Part shown: positions 7,918 to 16,849 of the stretch, piece after piece | Layout: each line of letters opens with the position of its first letter | Numbering within the stretch: the first letter of the stretch is position 1 | Origin: Komagataeibacter swingsii | GTDB lineage: Bacteria > Pseudomonadota > Alphaproteobacteria > Acetobacterales > Acetobacteraceae | Direction of reading: 5' to 3' | DNA length: 57,017 nt | Assembly (NCBI RefSeq): GCF_003207895.1 | Contig: NZ_NKUB01000018.1 | Coordinates: 1 to 57,017, forward strand | The notes under the pieces: generated by a model | Database searches by the model: none | Told to the model about the DNA's origin: nothing | What the model saw: only the letters and a program-made list of their open reading frames with translations | Made by a program: the position numbers and the translations under genes

Positions 7918-9038
7918 GATTCGGCGTCCCCTTCCGTCTGGGTCACTTCGGGTGTGACCTCGGCACGCCGTCGCATGACCTGGTGGCCTAGTCCCATCAG
8001 TCCTTCCGGCAGAAAGAGCGTTGTCAGAATGAAAAGCAGCCCCAGCCCATAAAGCCATGCTTCGGGTAACCATGCGGTCAGAAGCGTCTTGCCAAAATTG
8101 ACAAGAACGGCGCCGATAACCGCCCCACAGATCGTACCCCGGCCGCCGACGGCGACCCAGATGACAGATTCGATCGAATTGGCAGGGGCGAATTCACCGG
8201 GGTTGATGATCCCGACCTGAATGACATATAGCGCGCCACCCAGTGCTGCGATCATGGCGGAAACCACCCAGACCAGCAGCTTGACCTGTTCAGGCCGGTA
8301 GCCAAGGAAACGCGTGCGGCTTTCCGCATCCCGCACGGCAATCAGCAGCCGTCCAAACCGCCCACTAACCAGCCAGCGTGCGCCAATCATGGTGCCTGCC
8401 AGTAGCAGGGCGCTGAATACAAGCATGGTCGCGCGCGTTGTCTGGCTGTGAAGGTCAAAGCCAAGGATATCCTTGAAATCCGTCAGGCCATTATTGCCGC
8501 CAAAGCCCAGCCCGTTCTGGAAAAATGCTAGCATGAGCGCGTATGTCAGGGCCTGGGTAACGATCGACAGATAGACGCCGCTCACCCGTGAACGGAATGC
8601 AAGCCAGCCGAACAGGCCAGCCAGAATGCCCGGCACAAGGAAAACAAGCACGATCGCCATAAGGATATGGTTGCTGCCCCACCAGTACCACGGAAGTGAT
8701 TTCCATGACAGGAACACCATGAAATCAGGCAGGTCGGGATTGCCATACACGCCCCGTGTTCCGATCTCACGCGTCAGGTACATCCCCATCGCGTAACCGC
8801 CCAGCGCGAAGAACGCCGCATGGCCCAGTGTCAGGATCCCCGCGAAACCCCATACCAGATCGACCGCGACCGCCAGCATGGCATAGGCAAGGTATTTCCC
8901 GACCAGCGTGACAATGAACGGCGATACGGATAGCGGGTTTGAATCGGGCAGCAGGCTGCCGAGGGAAAGAAATCCAGCCACGATCACCACCATGCAGGCA
9001 ATACGCGGCACGTTGCGAAAGCCGAACCCAGCCGTCAC
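7914..9038 (-). CDS. urtC: Urea ABC transporter permease UrtC
   Basis: A 374-residue inner-membrane permease of the LivM type, with about ten hydrophobic segments. It includes the LTLGHAAFFALGGYAMGMYL segment common to branched-chain amide permeases and the SIESVIWVAVGGRGT loop. It carries a short charged C-terminal tail. It pairs with UrtB to form the membrane channel for urea. The start at 9038 overlaps the urtB stop by four bases and its stop overlaps urtD, indicating tight translational coupling. Confidence 0.92.
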   Translation of the reverse strand: MTAGFGFRNVPRIACMVVIVAGFLSLGSLLPDSNPLSVSPFIVTLVGKYLAYAMLAVAVDLVWGFAGILTLGHAAFFALGGYAMGMYLTREIGTRGVYGNPDLPDFMVFLSWKSLPWYWWGSNHILMAIVLVFLVPGILAGLFGWLAFRSRVSGVYLSIVTQALTYALMLAFFQNGLGFGGNNGLTDFKDILGFDLHSQTTRATMLVFSALLLAGTMIGARWLVSGRFGRLLIAVRDAESRTRFLGYRPEQVKLLVWVVSAMIAALGGALYVIQVGIINPGEFAPANSIESVIWVAVGGRGTICGAVIGAVLVNFGKTLLTAWLPEAWLYGLGLLFILTTLFLPEGLMGLGHQVMRRRAEVTPEVTQTEGDAES

Positions 9039-10729
9039 GATTCAATCCCCCGTCCCCGCAGCGGGAACATGCCGCGCGGGCAACGCTGGATAAACACAAT
9101 AACCAGAACGAGAAGCAGTATCTTGCCCGATACGGCCCCCAGCAGGGGTTCAAGCGTCTTGCCGCCAATGCCCAGCGTCATGGCGGCGGCCAGTGTGCCC
9201 CACAGGTTGCCTACGCCACCGAATACCACGACCAGAAAACTGTCAATGATATAACCCTGTCCCAGATTGGGGCTGACATTATCGATCTGGCTGACGGCAA
9301 CGCCCGCCAATCCAGCCACACCGGACCCCAATGCGAAGGTCAGCGCATCAACCCGGGCCGTACGGATACCCATGAGTGTCGCCATGCGCCGGTTCTGTGT
9401 TACGGCGCGCATTTCAAGGCCAAGCGCGGTACGACGGAGTACGAGCATCAGTGCAACCATCACTGCGGCTGCGAACAGCATGATCGCCAGCCGGTTCATG
9501 GTGATTGTCATTCCTCCCAACTGAAAAGCGCCCGAAAGCCAGCCGGGGGTCGAGACCGCCACATTTGTCGACCCGAAGACCGAGCGCACAGCCTGCTGGA
9601 TGATCAGGGAAAGCCCCCATGTCGCCAGCAGGGTTTCCAGCGGGCGACCATACAGGAAACGGATCAGGCTGCGTTCAATCAGGACACCGATCGCAGAGCA
9701 GACCACAAAAGCCGCTGGCGCGGCCAGAACCAGCGTGAATCCCGACAGGCCAGGCGCTACGGCCAGCACGCCTTTCTGGACCAGATAGGTGGTATAGGCC
9801 CCAAGCATGACCAGTTCACCGTGCGCCATGTTGATGACGCCCATGACCCCAAAGGTAATGGCAAGACCCATCGCCACCAGAAGCAGGACGGAGCCGAGGC
9901 TGAGGCCATAAAATGCCTGCTGGCCCAGCGCCCAGATCTTTTCACGTCGGTCGATGGAGGCCATGGCATGACGGGCGGCGTCGCGAGCCTGCGTGGGTGC
10001 GGTTTCATTACCAGCGAACCCGGCCAGCACGGCACGGGATGTCAGGCCACCCTGCGCCCGCAGGCTCGCCACCGCCGCCAGCAATGTCGCCGGATTGCTG
10101 ACCGGGGCGCCTGGACTGAGTATGATCGCCGCTTTTGCACGCTTCAATGTGGCATCCAGCGCTGCATCATGTGATGTATCAAGTGCATGATCGACAAGCA
10201 GAAGCAGCGCAGGATCGGGATGTTCCGCAAGACGCGATGCCGCTGCAAGTCGCTGTGCAGGCGTTCCGGTCACCAGCGCCTGTCCGGCCTGGACTTCGGC
10301 AAGGGCCAAGCGCACACGGTTGTTGACCCGCACCGGATGCACCTGGTTCGGATCGGGACTGGCTGGGATGCCTGTTCGCACGTCACGCCAGCCATCGCCA
10401 TCATGGATATAAAGCGCGTGGCCGTCATTACCGGCAAACAGGTGATGTGACGCAAGCGCCTTCAGCGTATCGTGGGCCTGCGGTGTCTCCTGTGAACCGA
10501 TCTGGGCAATGCTGGCCGCGATTACGTCAAAATGGGTTGAGGCCAGGCCGCTATAGGCATCGGGTGCAGGTGTAACAGCAACAACCGGGGCCGGGGCGGC
10601 AGGCTGGTCGGCCTGCCGTTGGATGGCGGACGGCGTGTCCGTTTGCGCCTGCACGGGCGATACGGCCATGTAGCCTGATGCCGTCAGGATTATGGTCGCA
10701 AGCGCAAGACGCCACCGAATGTCACGCAT
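9035..10729 (-). CDS. urtB: Urea ABC transporter permease UrtB with long N-terminal periplasmic region
   Basis: About 564 residues. After a signal-like segment (RLALATIILTASGYMAVS) there is a ~250-residue soluble region rich in Ala/Asp, then a LivH-type permease beginning near AFYGLSLGSVLLLVAMGLAI and containing GVINMAHGELVMLGAY. UrtB proteins are longer than LivH because of this extra N-terminal domain, so length supports the urea assignment. The ATG at 10729 overlaps the urtA end by 8 bases; the ATG at 10765 is an alternative but would overlap urtA by 44 bases. Neither has a strong ribosome site. Confidence 0.9.
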   Translation of the reverse strand: MRDIRWRLALATIILTASGYMAVSPVQAQTDTPSAIQRQADQPAAPAPVVAVTPAPDAYSGLASTHFDVIAASIAQIGSQETPQAHDTLKALASHHLFAGNDGHALYIHDGDGWRDVRTGIPASPDPNQVHPVRVNNRVRLALAEVQAGQALVTGTPAQRLAAASRLAEHPDPALLLLVDHALDTSHDAALDATLKRAKAAIILSPGAPVSNPATLLAAVASLRAQGGLTSRAVLAGFAGNETAPTQARDAARHAMASIDRREKIWALGQQAFYGLSLGSVLLLVAMGLAITFGVMGVINMAHGELVMLGAYTTYLVQKGVLAVAPGLSGFTLVLAAPAAFVVCSAIGVLIERSLIRFLYGRPLETLLATWGLSLIIQQAVRSVFGSTNVAVSTPGWLSGAFQLGGMTITMNRLAIMLFAAAVMVALMLVLRRTALGLEMRAVTQNRRMATLMGIRTARVDALTFALGSGVAGLAGVAVSQIDNVSPNLGQGYIIDSFLVVVFGGVGNLWGTLAAAMTLGIGGKTLEPLLGAVSGKILLLVLVIVFIQRCPRGMFPLRGRGIES

Positions 10730-12062
10730 GGCGCGTGCCAAGACAGGCTTTCTTTGCTGTATCATAGTTGCCGCAGGAGATGGGTGCGCGCCAGTCCCCG
10801 GTCAGGTTGCGTGTTTCCGGAACATAAGGTGACCATGCCTGAGCAGGAATTTCCTGGGGGGTCTGCCAGACGACATTGAACTGTCCGTCGTCCTGAATCT
10901 CCCCGATATAGACAGGTTTGGTAATGTGATGATTGGGCAGGACCTCGGCAATGCCGCCTGTCAGGTTGGGCTGTTTCAGCCCGACCATTGCCGCGATGAC
11001 CTTATCATGATCGGTGGTACCGGTCTTCTCGACCGCCTGAACCCAGAGATTGAAGCCGATGTAATGGGCCTCCATCGGATCATTGGTGACCCGTTTGGGG
11101 GACTTGGTGAACGTGTGCCAGGCATTGATGAAGGCTTTGTTGGCGGGGGTATCGATGCTTTCGAAATAATTCCATGCCGCAAGTTGCCCCACCAGCGGTT
11201 TCGTATCCATGCCTGCCAGTTCTTCCTCCCCTACGCTGAATGCCATGACGGGAATATCGGTCGCGGCGATGCCCTGTGCGCCGAGTTCCTTGTAAAACGG
11301 CACGTTTGCATCGCCATTGATGGTGGAGATGACAGCGGTTTTCTTGCCTGCCGAACCGAAGGCCTTGATCTGCGATACGGTGGTCTGCCAGTCTGATTGG
11401 CCAAAGGGCATGTAGCTGACCATTACATCAGCGTCGGCAATGCCTTTCTGTTTCAGATATGCCTGCAGGATCTGGTTGGTCGTGCGCGGATAGACGTAGT
11501 CCGTGCCAATCAAGGCAAAGCGCCGGGCGGATCCGCCATCCTCGCCCAACAGGTAGTCAACTGCGGGAATGGCCTGCTGGTTGGGGGCTGCCCCCATGTA
11601 GAAGACGTTCCGGCTGCATTCCTGTCCTTCATACTGCACGGGGTAGAACAGGATGCCGTTCAGTTCCTCGAACACCGGGAGGACGGCCTTGCGCGATACG
11701 CTTGTCCAGCAGCCAAAAACCGCCGCGACCTTGTCCACGGCAAGAAGCTGCCGGGCCTTTTCCGTATAAAGTGGCCAGTTGGAAGCGGGATCGACCACCA
11801 CCGCTTCCAGCGGGCGGCCGCCGACGCCACCCTTTTTGTTCTGCAGGTCAACCAGCATCAGGATCACGTCTTTCAGCGTTGTTTCGCTGATTGCCATGGT
11901 GCCGGAAAGGGAATGGAGGACACCGATGCGGATTGGCTCACCCGTCGGGGCGGCCGCGCGTGCCGTCTTGCCGCCGACAAGCATCGCCGCAGACGCTGCA
12001 AGGCTGAACCGGGCAAAATCGCGGCGGGAAACGCACATTGTCGGGTCTGTCATCTGATCCAT
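10722..12062 (-). CDS. urtA: Urea ABC transporter substrate-binding protein UrtA
   Basis: A periplasmic binding protein of about 446 residues. The N-terminus has a twin-arginine signal (SRRDFARFSLAASAAML, cleavage near TARAAA). The mature part starts with the receptor-family motif IRIGVLHSLSGTMAISE and contains FYPVQYEGQECSRNVFYMGA, typical of UrtA/FmdD rather than amino-acid binding proteins. It captures urea for UrtBC. It is first of the five urt genes and follows the sulfotransferase gene on the same strand, with ~105 bases between them. The start is 12062 or 12053; upstream extension to 12194 is unlikely. Confidence 0.92.
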   Translation of the reverse strand: MDQMTDPTMCVSRRDFARFSLAASAAMLVGGKTARAAAPTGEPIRIGVLHSLSGTMAISETTLKDVILMLVDLQNKKGGVGGRPLEAVVVDPASNWPLYTEKARQLLAVDKVAAVFGCWTSVSRKAVLPVFEELNGILFYPVQYEGQECSRNVFYMGAAPNQQAIPAVDYLLGEDGGSARRFALIGTDYVYPRTTNQILQAYLKQKGIADADVMVSYMPFGQSDWQTTVSQIKAFGSAGKKTAVISTINGDANVPFYKELGAQGIAATDIPVMAFSVGEEELAGMDTKPLVGQLAAWNYFESIDTPANKAFINAWHTFTKSPKRVTNDPMEAHYIGFNLWVQAVEKTGTTDHDKVIAAMVGLKQPNLTGGIAEVLPNHHITKPVYIGEIQDDGQFNVVWQTPQEIPAQAWSPYVPETRNLTGDWRAPISCGNYDTAKKACLGTRHA

Positions 12063-12168
12063 TCCATTAGAATAACGGAGGCATTTGTCCCTTATCCGCA
12101 ACGTGTTGGCCATACGTAATCTTGCGTAGGGTGAAGCCTTTGTGGAAACCGAAAAAAGTGATTGTTGT

Positions 12169-13740
12169 CTATACGCTAATTCCGTTTTGTTCAAAAATTA
12201 CGCGCGCAGGTTCCAGTTCCACCTCATGGCGTTTCCACCGCGCCAGGGCATCACGATAGATGGGGCGGCGCACCTGTGCCGCGCTTGGTGTGGAGACGGG
12301 GGCAGCGTTGGTGTGGAAGGCAAGACACTCTTCCGACCAGGGCAGCCCGCAATGAGCAAGCAGACGGCGCGTGGCGCCTTCCTGGTCTTCCACAATATCC
12401 TCATAGCGGATTTCGAGTACACGACCGGGAATGGCCTTTTGCCACAACCGCATCAGCCGATCGAAACGGACATAATATCGTGCAATGTCTTCAATGCAGT
12501 AACTATAGTCATAGTAGCGTGATGTCGTGGCGAACAGATTCTTGAAATTGCTTAATACGGTATCCATCGGATGGCGACGAAGGCATATGAGGCGCGCCCG
12601 GGGCAGGGCGCGGGCAATCAGCCCCGCATATATGAAATTGCCCGGGAATTTATCGCTGAAACGGGGACTGTCCTTCGGTACGTGGGGATGCGCACGTTCC
12701 AGATAGGCCTGTCCGATGGCGCCCAGATCCCGACCTGCCGTATGGGCCACCGTTTCAGGGTCGAGCACCATGCGGGTGCGCACGCGTGATGCGATCTTGA
12801 CAGCAATCGGAAACGCCTGAAGTTCGCCTGCACTGGCTATGTCGGGATGGGAAGAAAGAATGCGATCCACCAGGGTTGTGCCCGTGCGGGGCATGCCCAT
12901 GACAAAAACGGGTGCCGCATCGGGTGGATTGCTGACGGGGGCTTGAGCGAAGAGAGACCAGTTTTTTTCAATCGCATCAAAGATGGCGGCATCCCGGTCA
13001 AAGCTGTAAGGCAGGTTTTTCCTGTGTTCGGCATTGGCATTCCGCAACGCACGGAAGGATGCCTGCGTATCTCCCAGATCCTCCAGTTCCTTGGATAGGG
13101 CATAGCCGAGCAACAGCCGGTCTTCCGGGGTGCGCGTGGCCCCGTGGGCAGCGTTCAGGCGCGGCACATGGTTGTTTTCGGCCGTCTGGCGACGCAGGCG
13201 CGACAGGGCATGATGAGCACGCGCATGGCCCGGCGCGCTGGCAAGCAGCCTTTCAAACGCTTGTTCCGCTTCCTTGACGCGTCCGACAAAGCTTAACGCC
13301 ACGGCAAGATTGTAGAGAAACTGCTCATGGCGCGGCTTGCCCTGCACGGCAGCTTCGAAATGCGGGACGGAAGCGGCGTGTTCACCTAGTCGGGCATAGG
13401 CGCAACCAATCGTGTCCCGTGTCAGGGGATCGGATTTTTCCCCAGCTTCCAGGCAGCCTTCCGCGTCACGCAGCGCAGCCGCCGCATCGGCGTCACGCCG
13501 CAAAAGCAGGAGGCAGCGCGCAAGTTGCGCAAAGAACTCGGCAGAGCGTCCCAATGTTACCGCCTGTTCCATATGCGCCGCGCCGGGCCGGATATTGCCC
13601 AGGGTCACTTCGCTCAGTCCAAGCAGGAAATGGGCTTCCGCCCGATCCGGTTCACGGGCGATGATCATGGCCGCAATATTACGTGCCTGAACCGGATTGC
13701 CACGTGAAAGGGCATATCGGGCCTGGCGGACATTGCCCAT
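12169..13740 (-). CDS. TPR-repeat sulfotransferase
   Basis: About 523 residues. The N-terminal ~230 residues are tandem tetratricopeptide-like helices (for example AIMIAREPDRAEAHFLLGL and CAYARLGEHAASVPHFEAAV), a protein-binding scaffold. The C-terminal half is a PAPS-dependent sulfotransferase fold: 5'-phosphosulfate loop VFVMGMPRTGTTLVDRIL and later LICLRRHPMDTVLSNF, the 3'-phosphate binding region. Such TPR-sulfotransferases are common in alphaproteobacteria but mostly of unknown substrate. The start overlaps the hupE-like stop (TGATG), and urtA follows on the same strand, so it may be part of one urea-uptake transcript. Its link with urea is unexplained. Confidence 0.8.
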   Translation of the reverse strand: MGNVRQARYALSRGNPVQARNIAAMIIAREPDRAEAHFLLGLSEVTLGNIRPGAAHMEQAVTLGRSAEFFAQLARCLLLLRRDADAAAALRDAEGCLEAGEKSDPLTRDTIGCAYARLGEHAASVPHFEAAVQGKPRHEQFLYNLAVALSFVGRVKEAEQAFERLLASAPGHARAHHALSRLRRQTAENNHVPRLNAAHGATRTPEDRLLLGYALSKELEDLGDTQASFRALRNANAEHRKNLPYSFDRDAAIFDAIEKNWSLFAQAPVSNPPDAAPVFVMGMPRTGTTLVDRILSSHPDIASAGELQAFPIAVKIASRVRTRMVLDPETVAHTAGRDLGAIGQAYLERAHPHVPKDSPRFSDKFPGNFIYAGLIARALPRARLICLRRHPMDTVLSNFKNLFATTSRYYDYSYCIEDIARYYVRFDRLMRLWQKAIPGRVLEIRYEDIVEDQEGATRRLLAHCGLPWSEECLAFHTNAAPVSTPSAAQVRRPIYRDALARWKRHEVELEPARVIFEQNGISV

Positions 13741-14795
13741 CACAATGCCGCCACTAGTCCAAATATCGAGGCAATCCTGTCAATCATCCAGAAAGCTCCC
13801 AGTGAACCGGCGGCATACAAAAGAAGGCTGCGTGTCTGTTGCGATACGCCGATGGAGCGGCATAGCCAGAAGGTTGTCTCAACAATGGCGACAAAGATCA
13901 ACTGTCCGATCTCGACGCCAATGTTGAAGCTGACCAGAGCTACAAGCCGTTCGTGCGGTGCGACGCCAATTTCCTTTAGCGCATCGGCAAAGCCCAGACC
14001 ATGCAGCAGCCCAAAGCTTCCTACCACAAAGGCGTAGCGTGCAAGGGGAAATGCTGCAGTCACGGGGCGGTGGGCCGCCAGTATGCCTTCTTGTGCCATG
14101 AACATGATCGACAGGGCGATTACCGCTTCGACCGGCGGTTCAGGCACGTTCACGACATGCAGAAAAGACAGTACCAGCGATATGGAATGGCCGATGGTAA
14201 AGGTCGTGATAAGCAGCAGCAGACGTGATCCACCCGTCAGCATGCACAGGCACAGTACGAAGGTAAGGTGGTCCCATCCCGTCAGGATATGCATGATGCC
14301 GTGATCGAGATAGGCGCGCGCCGCAGCGATCAGGGAACGTTCCACAGGCATGCCCATGGCCACAGGCAGGATGGCGCGCCCGGCTTCAAGTTCCAGTGGA
14401 TGGCGGGCATGATCGGCGCTGAGGGCGCTCTGGAATCTTGCCCCATCCAGACGCCAGGGGGTGCCGATCCGGTCATTTTCTGTCAGTGGTCGGTCACAGT
14501 GCAGCGAAATGGCGATGCCCAGGCGGCCACCAGATCCCGTTTCTTCCCGTTGTGTTTCCGCACATCCGGCGGGAAGAGTCAGGGGATCGGGTGTCATTAC
14601 GGTCCGGGGCAGATCAACGGTCAGGACATAGGTTCCTGCCGTAGCGCCACGTGTGAAGCTGAAATCCCCTGCGTTGAATACATCCGCCTTTGCCACGCCT
14701 GTCAGCGTAAGGAGAACGGCCGCCACGAATGCAAGGTTCAGGGCAAGGGCAGAAATCCGCCCGGTGAAGCGCCTATTTCTGAATAATGACGTCAT
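13740..14795 (-). CDS. HupE/UreJ-family membrane protein
   Basis: About 351 residues: signal-like N-terminus (ISALALNLAFVAAVLLTL, then ADVFNAG), a ~110-residue periplasmic domain, then six to seven hydrophobic helices. The membrane half contains GWDHLTFVLCLCMLTG, TTFTIGHSISLVLSFL and LLHGLGFADAL, matching HupE/UreJ-like proteins, whose His residues are thought to bind nickel. UreJ is associated with urease, so a place upstream of urtABCDE fits nickel supply for urea use (inference; no urease genes are in the window). The start at 14795 has a strong GGAGG ribosome site; it overlaps the isomerase gene by 23 bases. Confidence 0.82.
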   Translation of the reverse strand: MTSLFRNRRFTGRISALALNLAFVAAVLLTLTGVAKADVFNAGDFSFTRGATAGTYVLTVDLPRTVMTPDPLTLPAGCAETQREETGSGGRLGIAISLHCDRPLTENDRIGTPWRLDGARFQSALSADHARHPLELEAGRAILPVAMGMPVERSLIAAARAYLDHGIMHILTGWDHLTFVLCLCMLTGGSRLLLLITTFTIGHSISLVLSFLHVVNVPEPPVEAVIALSIMFMAQEGILAAHRPVTAAFPLARYAFVVGSFGLLHGLGFADALKEIGVAPHERLVALVSFNIGVEIGQLIFVAIVETTFWLCRSIGVSQQTRSLLLYAAGSLGAFWMIDRIASIFGLVAAL

Positions 14796-15600
14796 AGCTC
14801 CTCCGCAGACGGGTAATCTCGGTTGCGATGGCGTCATCACGCATTTCGGATGTCATGTCGGCTTCGATTTCATGCTTTACGCTGTCATAAGGCATCTGGA
14901 TGGCGGACGTGCGGGCCGTGACCTTTACGAAGTGGAAACCACGACTTGACCGGATTGGTCCCGACCAACTGTCTAACGGCGCTTTTTCCAGTGCATGCAG
15001 GAAATCAAGCCCGAACATGCTGCTGATCATCGATGCGCCATAGGATGGAAGTTCATGGCCCATCCAGAAATCATCGCCTTTTACATCTGTCCCTTCGCGC
15101 AGGGCGAGCAGTATGGAGACGGGATCTGCTGGCATCGTTCTGAAAAAGACATGCTGGAAACTGATTTCCGGTTCCTGCCGATAGAGATCGGCATGGGCTG
15201 CGTAATAGGCCCGCATCTGTGCCTCAGTCGGGTCGCCGGGCGAACCGCCAATCAGGAAACGGGCCTGATCAATCATGCGCTGGCGAATGTTTCCATCTGA
15301 CAGGTAGAGACGGCGGCGCAGGGATTCGCGAAACAGGATTTCATCGGAAATATAGCTGTCGACTATCTTTTTCTTTTCCTGCGCATCCGGCTCGTGGCCT
15401 GACAGGGTGGCATAATCCTCAAACAGCATATCCTGTGTCGAACGGCTTACGTCAATCGTTTCCCGTCGCCCGTCCACCATCCAGTAAAGCAGGAAACAGC
15501 AGCCGCCGATCAGCAGGAAAACAAGAAACGGCAGCGCATCACGCCATATGGCGGGTCGCGCGGTCGGGGGCACTCGACGGTCATTCGTATCCATTGCCAT
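14773..15600 (-). CDS. Membrane-anchored parvulin-like peptidyl-prolyl cis-trans isomerase
   Basis: About 275 residues. One N-terminal transmembrane helix (ALPFLVFLLIGGCCFLLYW) anchors a periplasmic part. A SurA/PrsA-like helical region (about 55-140) precedes a degenerate parvulin domain (EISFQHVFFRT ... GFHFVKVTART). It probably assists folding of exported proteins, perhaps the HupE-like protein or UrtA. The ATG at 15600 has AGG six bases upstream and is preferred over 15606. This gene heads the presumed ppi-hupE-sulfotransferase-urt transcript. Enzymatic activity is uncertain because the parvulin core is short. Confidence 0.72.
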   Translation of the reverse strand: MAMDTNDRRVPPTARPAIWRDALPFLVFLLIGGCCFLLYWMVDGRRETIDVSRSTQDMLFEDYATLSGHEPDAQEKKKIVDSYISDEILFRESLRRRLYLSDGNIRQRMIDQARFLIGGSPGDPTEAQMRAYYAAHADLYRQEPEISFQHVFFRTMPADPVSILLALREGTDVKGDDFWMGHELPSYGASMISSMFGLDFLHALEKAPLDSWSGPIRSSRGFHFVKVTARTSAIQMPYDSVKHEIEADMTSEMRDDAIATEITRLRRSYDVIIQK

Positions 15601-15916
15601 GCTCATCCTGCCCGACAGGCATCAGGCCACGGGCACCGATCCCGCATGTTCCATAGGGAAATGGGGCGGCGGGACAGGATATATGTCGGCATGAACGGAA
15701 TGTCCCAGGTAACGGAAGAAAGGCCCGGCATAAAGGCAGGACTGCCCCTGAATGTCATGATATCAGGAACATGACTGTCTCATGTTCCGAAATATGCGGA
15801 TTGCGGAATGGATGACATTCTCCATGGACGTGACTTGGTTGCGACATATCATCGTTGTCTGCAGTTTATGGTGTCACTACGTCAAATACCGCAGGCCGGT
15901 TGATGCATGCATGGGA
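15601..15916. promoter_or_regulatory. Presumed promoter region of the ppi-hupE-urt operon
   Basis: Gene-free region of 316 bases between the response regulator stop and the isomerase start. It contains the perfect dyad at 15766-15788 and otherwise no coding signal. It is the only sizeable gap upstream of the urea-uptake genes, so their promoter most likely lies here. I cannot place -35/-10 boxes with confidence. Confidence 0.5.
15766..15788. promoter_or_regulatory. Perfect 9-bp inverted repeat, candidate response-regulator operator
   Basis: GGAACATGA (15766-15774) and TCATGTTCC (15780-15788) are exact inverted copies separated by CTGTC. No T-run follows on the minus strand, which argues against a terminator for the upstream kinase genes. 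It lies ~165 bases upstream of the first gene of the urea-uptake cluster and directly after the LuxR-type regulator gene, so it is a good candidate binding site for that regulator (inference). Confidence 0.5.
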
Positions 15917-16849
15917 CTATTCGCTTAGTGTCGTGACAGCGATAGCGGCTGCAGAAGCACGGTTTTCCACCCCGAGCTTGGCAAATATCTGCTCAAGATG
16001 CTTGTTGACCGTACGGGGACTGATCTTGAGGATCTCACTCACGTCACGGTTCGGCTTGCCGCGACTGATCCATAGCAGGACCTCCGCTTCACGGGTTGTC
16101 AGGCCATGGCTTTCAGCCAGGCGTCTTTCTTCTTCTTTCGGTCGTTTCAGCAGGAGCGTAACACACATCGATCCGTCGTTCATGGTACCGCCCATGACGC
16201 AATCCAGATTGCCCTGCGGTACCTCTATCGTCTGCCGGGTAACCAGCGGGCGCTGGGCGGCAAGTTTCATGACCGCCGTGCGAAGGGGGGCGGGTAGTGG
16301 ATCTCCTACTTTCCATCCAGGAAAGCCACCCGACAGGACGGACGCCGCCCCCGGTGTATGCCACAGCAGTATACCAGCCGTATCGGTCCCTATGGTTGGC
16401 CGATGCCCGAAATCCAGTGCCATCTGACTGGCCCGGGTGGCGCGGGCATTGCGTAGGTGAACCCGTACCCGTGCAATCAGTTCGTCCACAACAATGGGCT
16501 TGTGGACGTAATCCACGCCACCGGCCTCAAGTCCGCGTATGACATCCGTGGTTTCTGTCAGGCCCGTCATGAATATGACCGGGATATGCCCCAGTGTCGG
16601 GTCGTTTCTGATTCGCACCGTCGTCCCGAAGCCGTCAAGCCCCGGCATGACGGCATCCATCAGGATAAGATCAGGCACCGCATCGTGCAGCAGGTCAAGG
16701 GCGGCATGACCGTCCGGCGCGATAAGCACAGTCATGCCCGCGCTTTCCAGCGCGCGCATTACAAAACGCAAGGACTGCGGGGTATCATCAACGACCAGAA
16801 CGCATGGTGGACCCGCCTCGATCAGTCGGTCAGGATGCTGCATCATCAA
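15917..16849 (-). CDS. LuxR/FixJ-family response regulator
   Basis: 310 residues: receiver domain at about 15-130 (CVLVVDDTPQ; phospho-acceptor Asp in LILMDAVMPGLDGFG; conserved Lys in YVHKPIVV), a middle linker of ~90 residues, and a C-terminal LuxR-type helix-turn-helix (LTTREAEVLLWISRGKPNRD to NKHLEQIFAKLGV). It overlaps the end of the hybrid kinase gene by about 20 bases, so the two form one transcript and a cognate pair. Likely target is the urea-uptake cluster immediately downstream (inference from position). The start is one of three consecutive ATGs at 16849-16843. Confidence 0.9.
   Translation of the reverse strand: MMMQHPDRLIEAGPPCVLVVDDTPQSLRFVMRALESAGMTVLIAPDGHAALDLLHDAVPDLILMDAVMPGLDGFGTTVRIRNDPTLGHIPVIFMTGLTETTDVIRGLEAGGVDYVHKPIVVDELIARVRVHLRNARATRASQMALDFGHRPTIGTDTAGILLWHTPGAASVLSGGFPGWKVGDPLPAPLRTAVMKLAAQRPLVTRQTIEVPQGNLDCVMGGTMNDGSMCVTLLLKRPKEEERRLAESHGLTTREAEVLLWISRGKPNRDVSEILKISPRTVNKHLEQIFAKLGVENRASAAAIAVTTLSE

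Noticed and set aside
8939-10174. Plus-strand open frame of ~411 codons opposite urtB
   Set aside because: Gln/His/Arg-rich shadow of a recognised permease gene, without a domain or ribosome site.
15766-15788. Dyad as a Rho-independent terminator of the kinase/regulator genes
   Set aside because: No T-run follows the stem on the minus strand and the stem is short; operator is the better reading.
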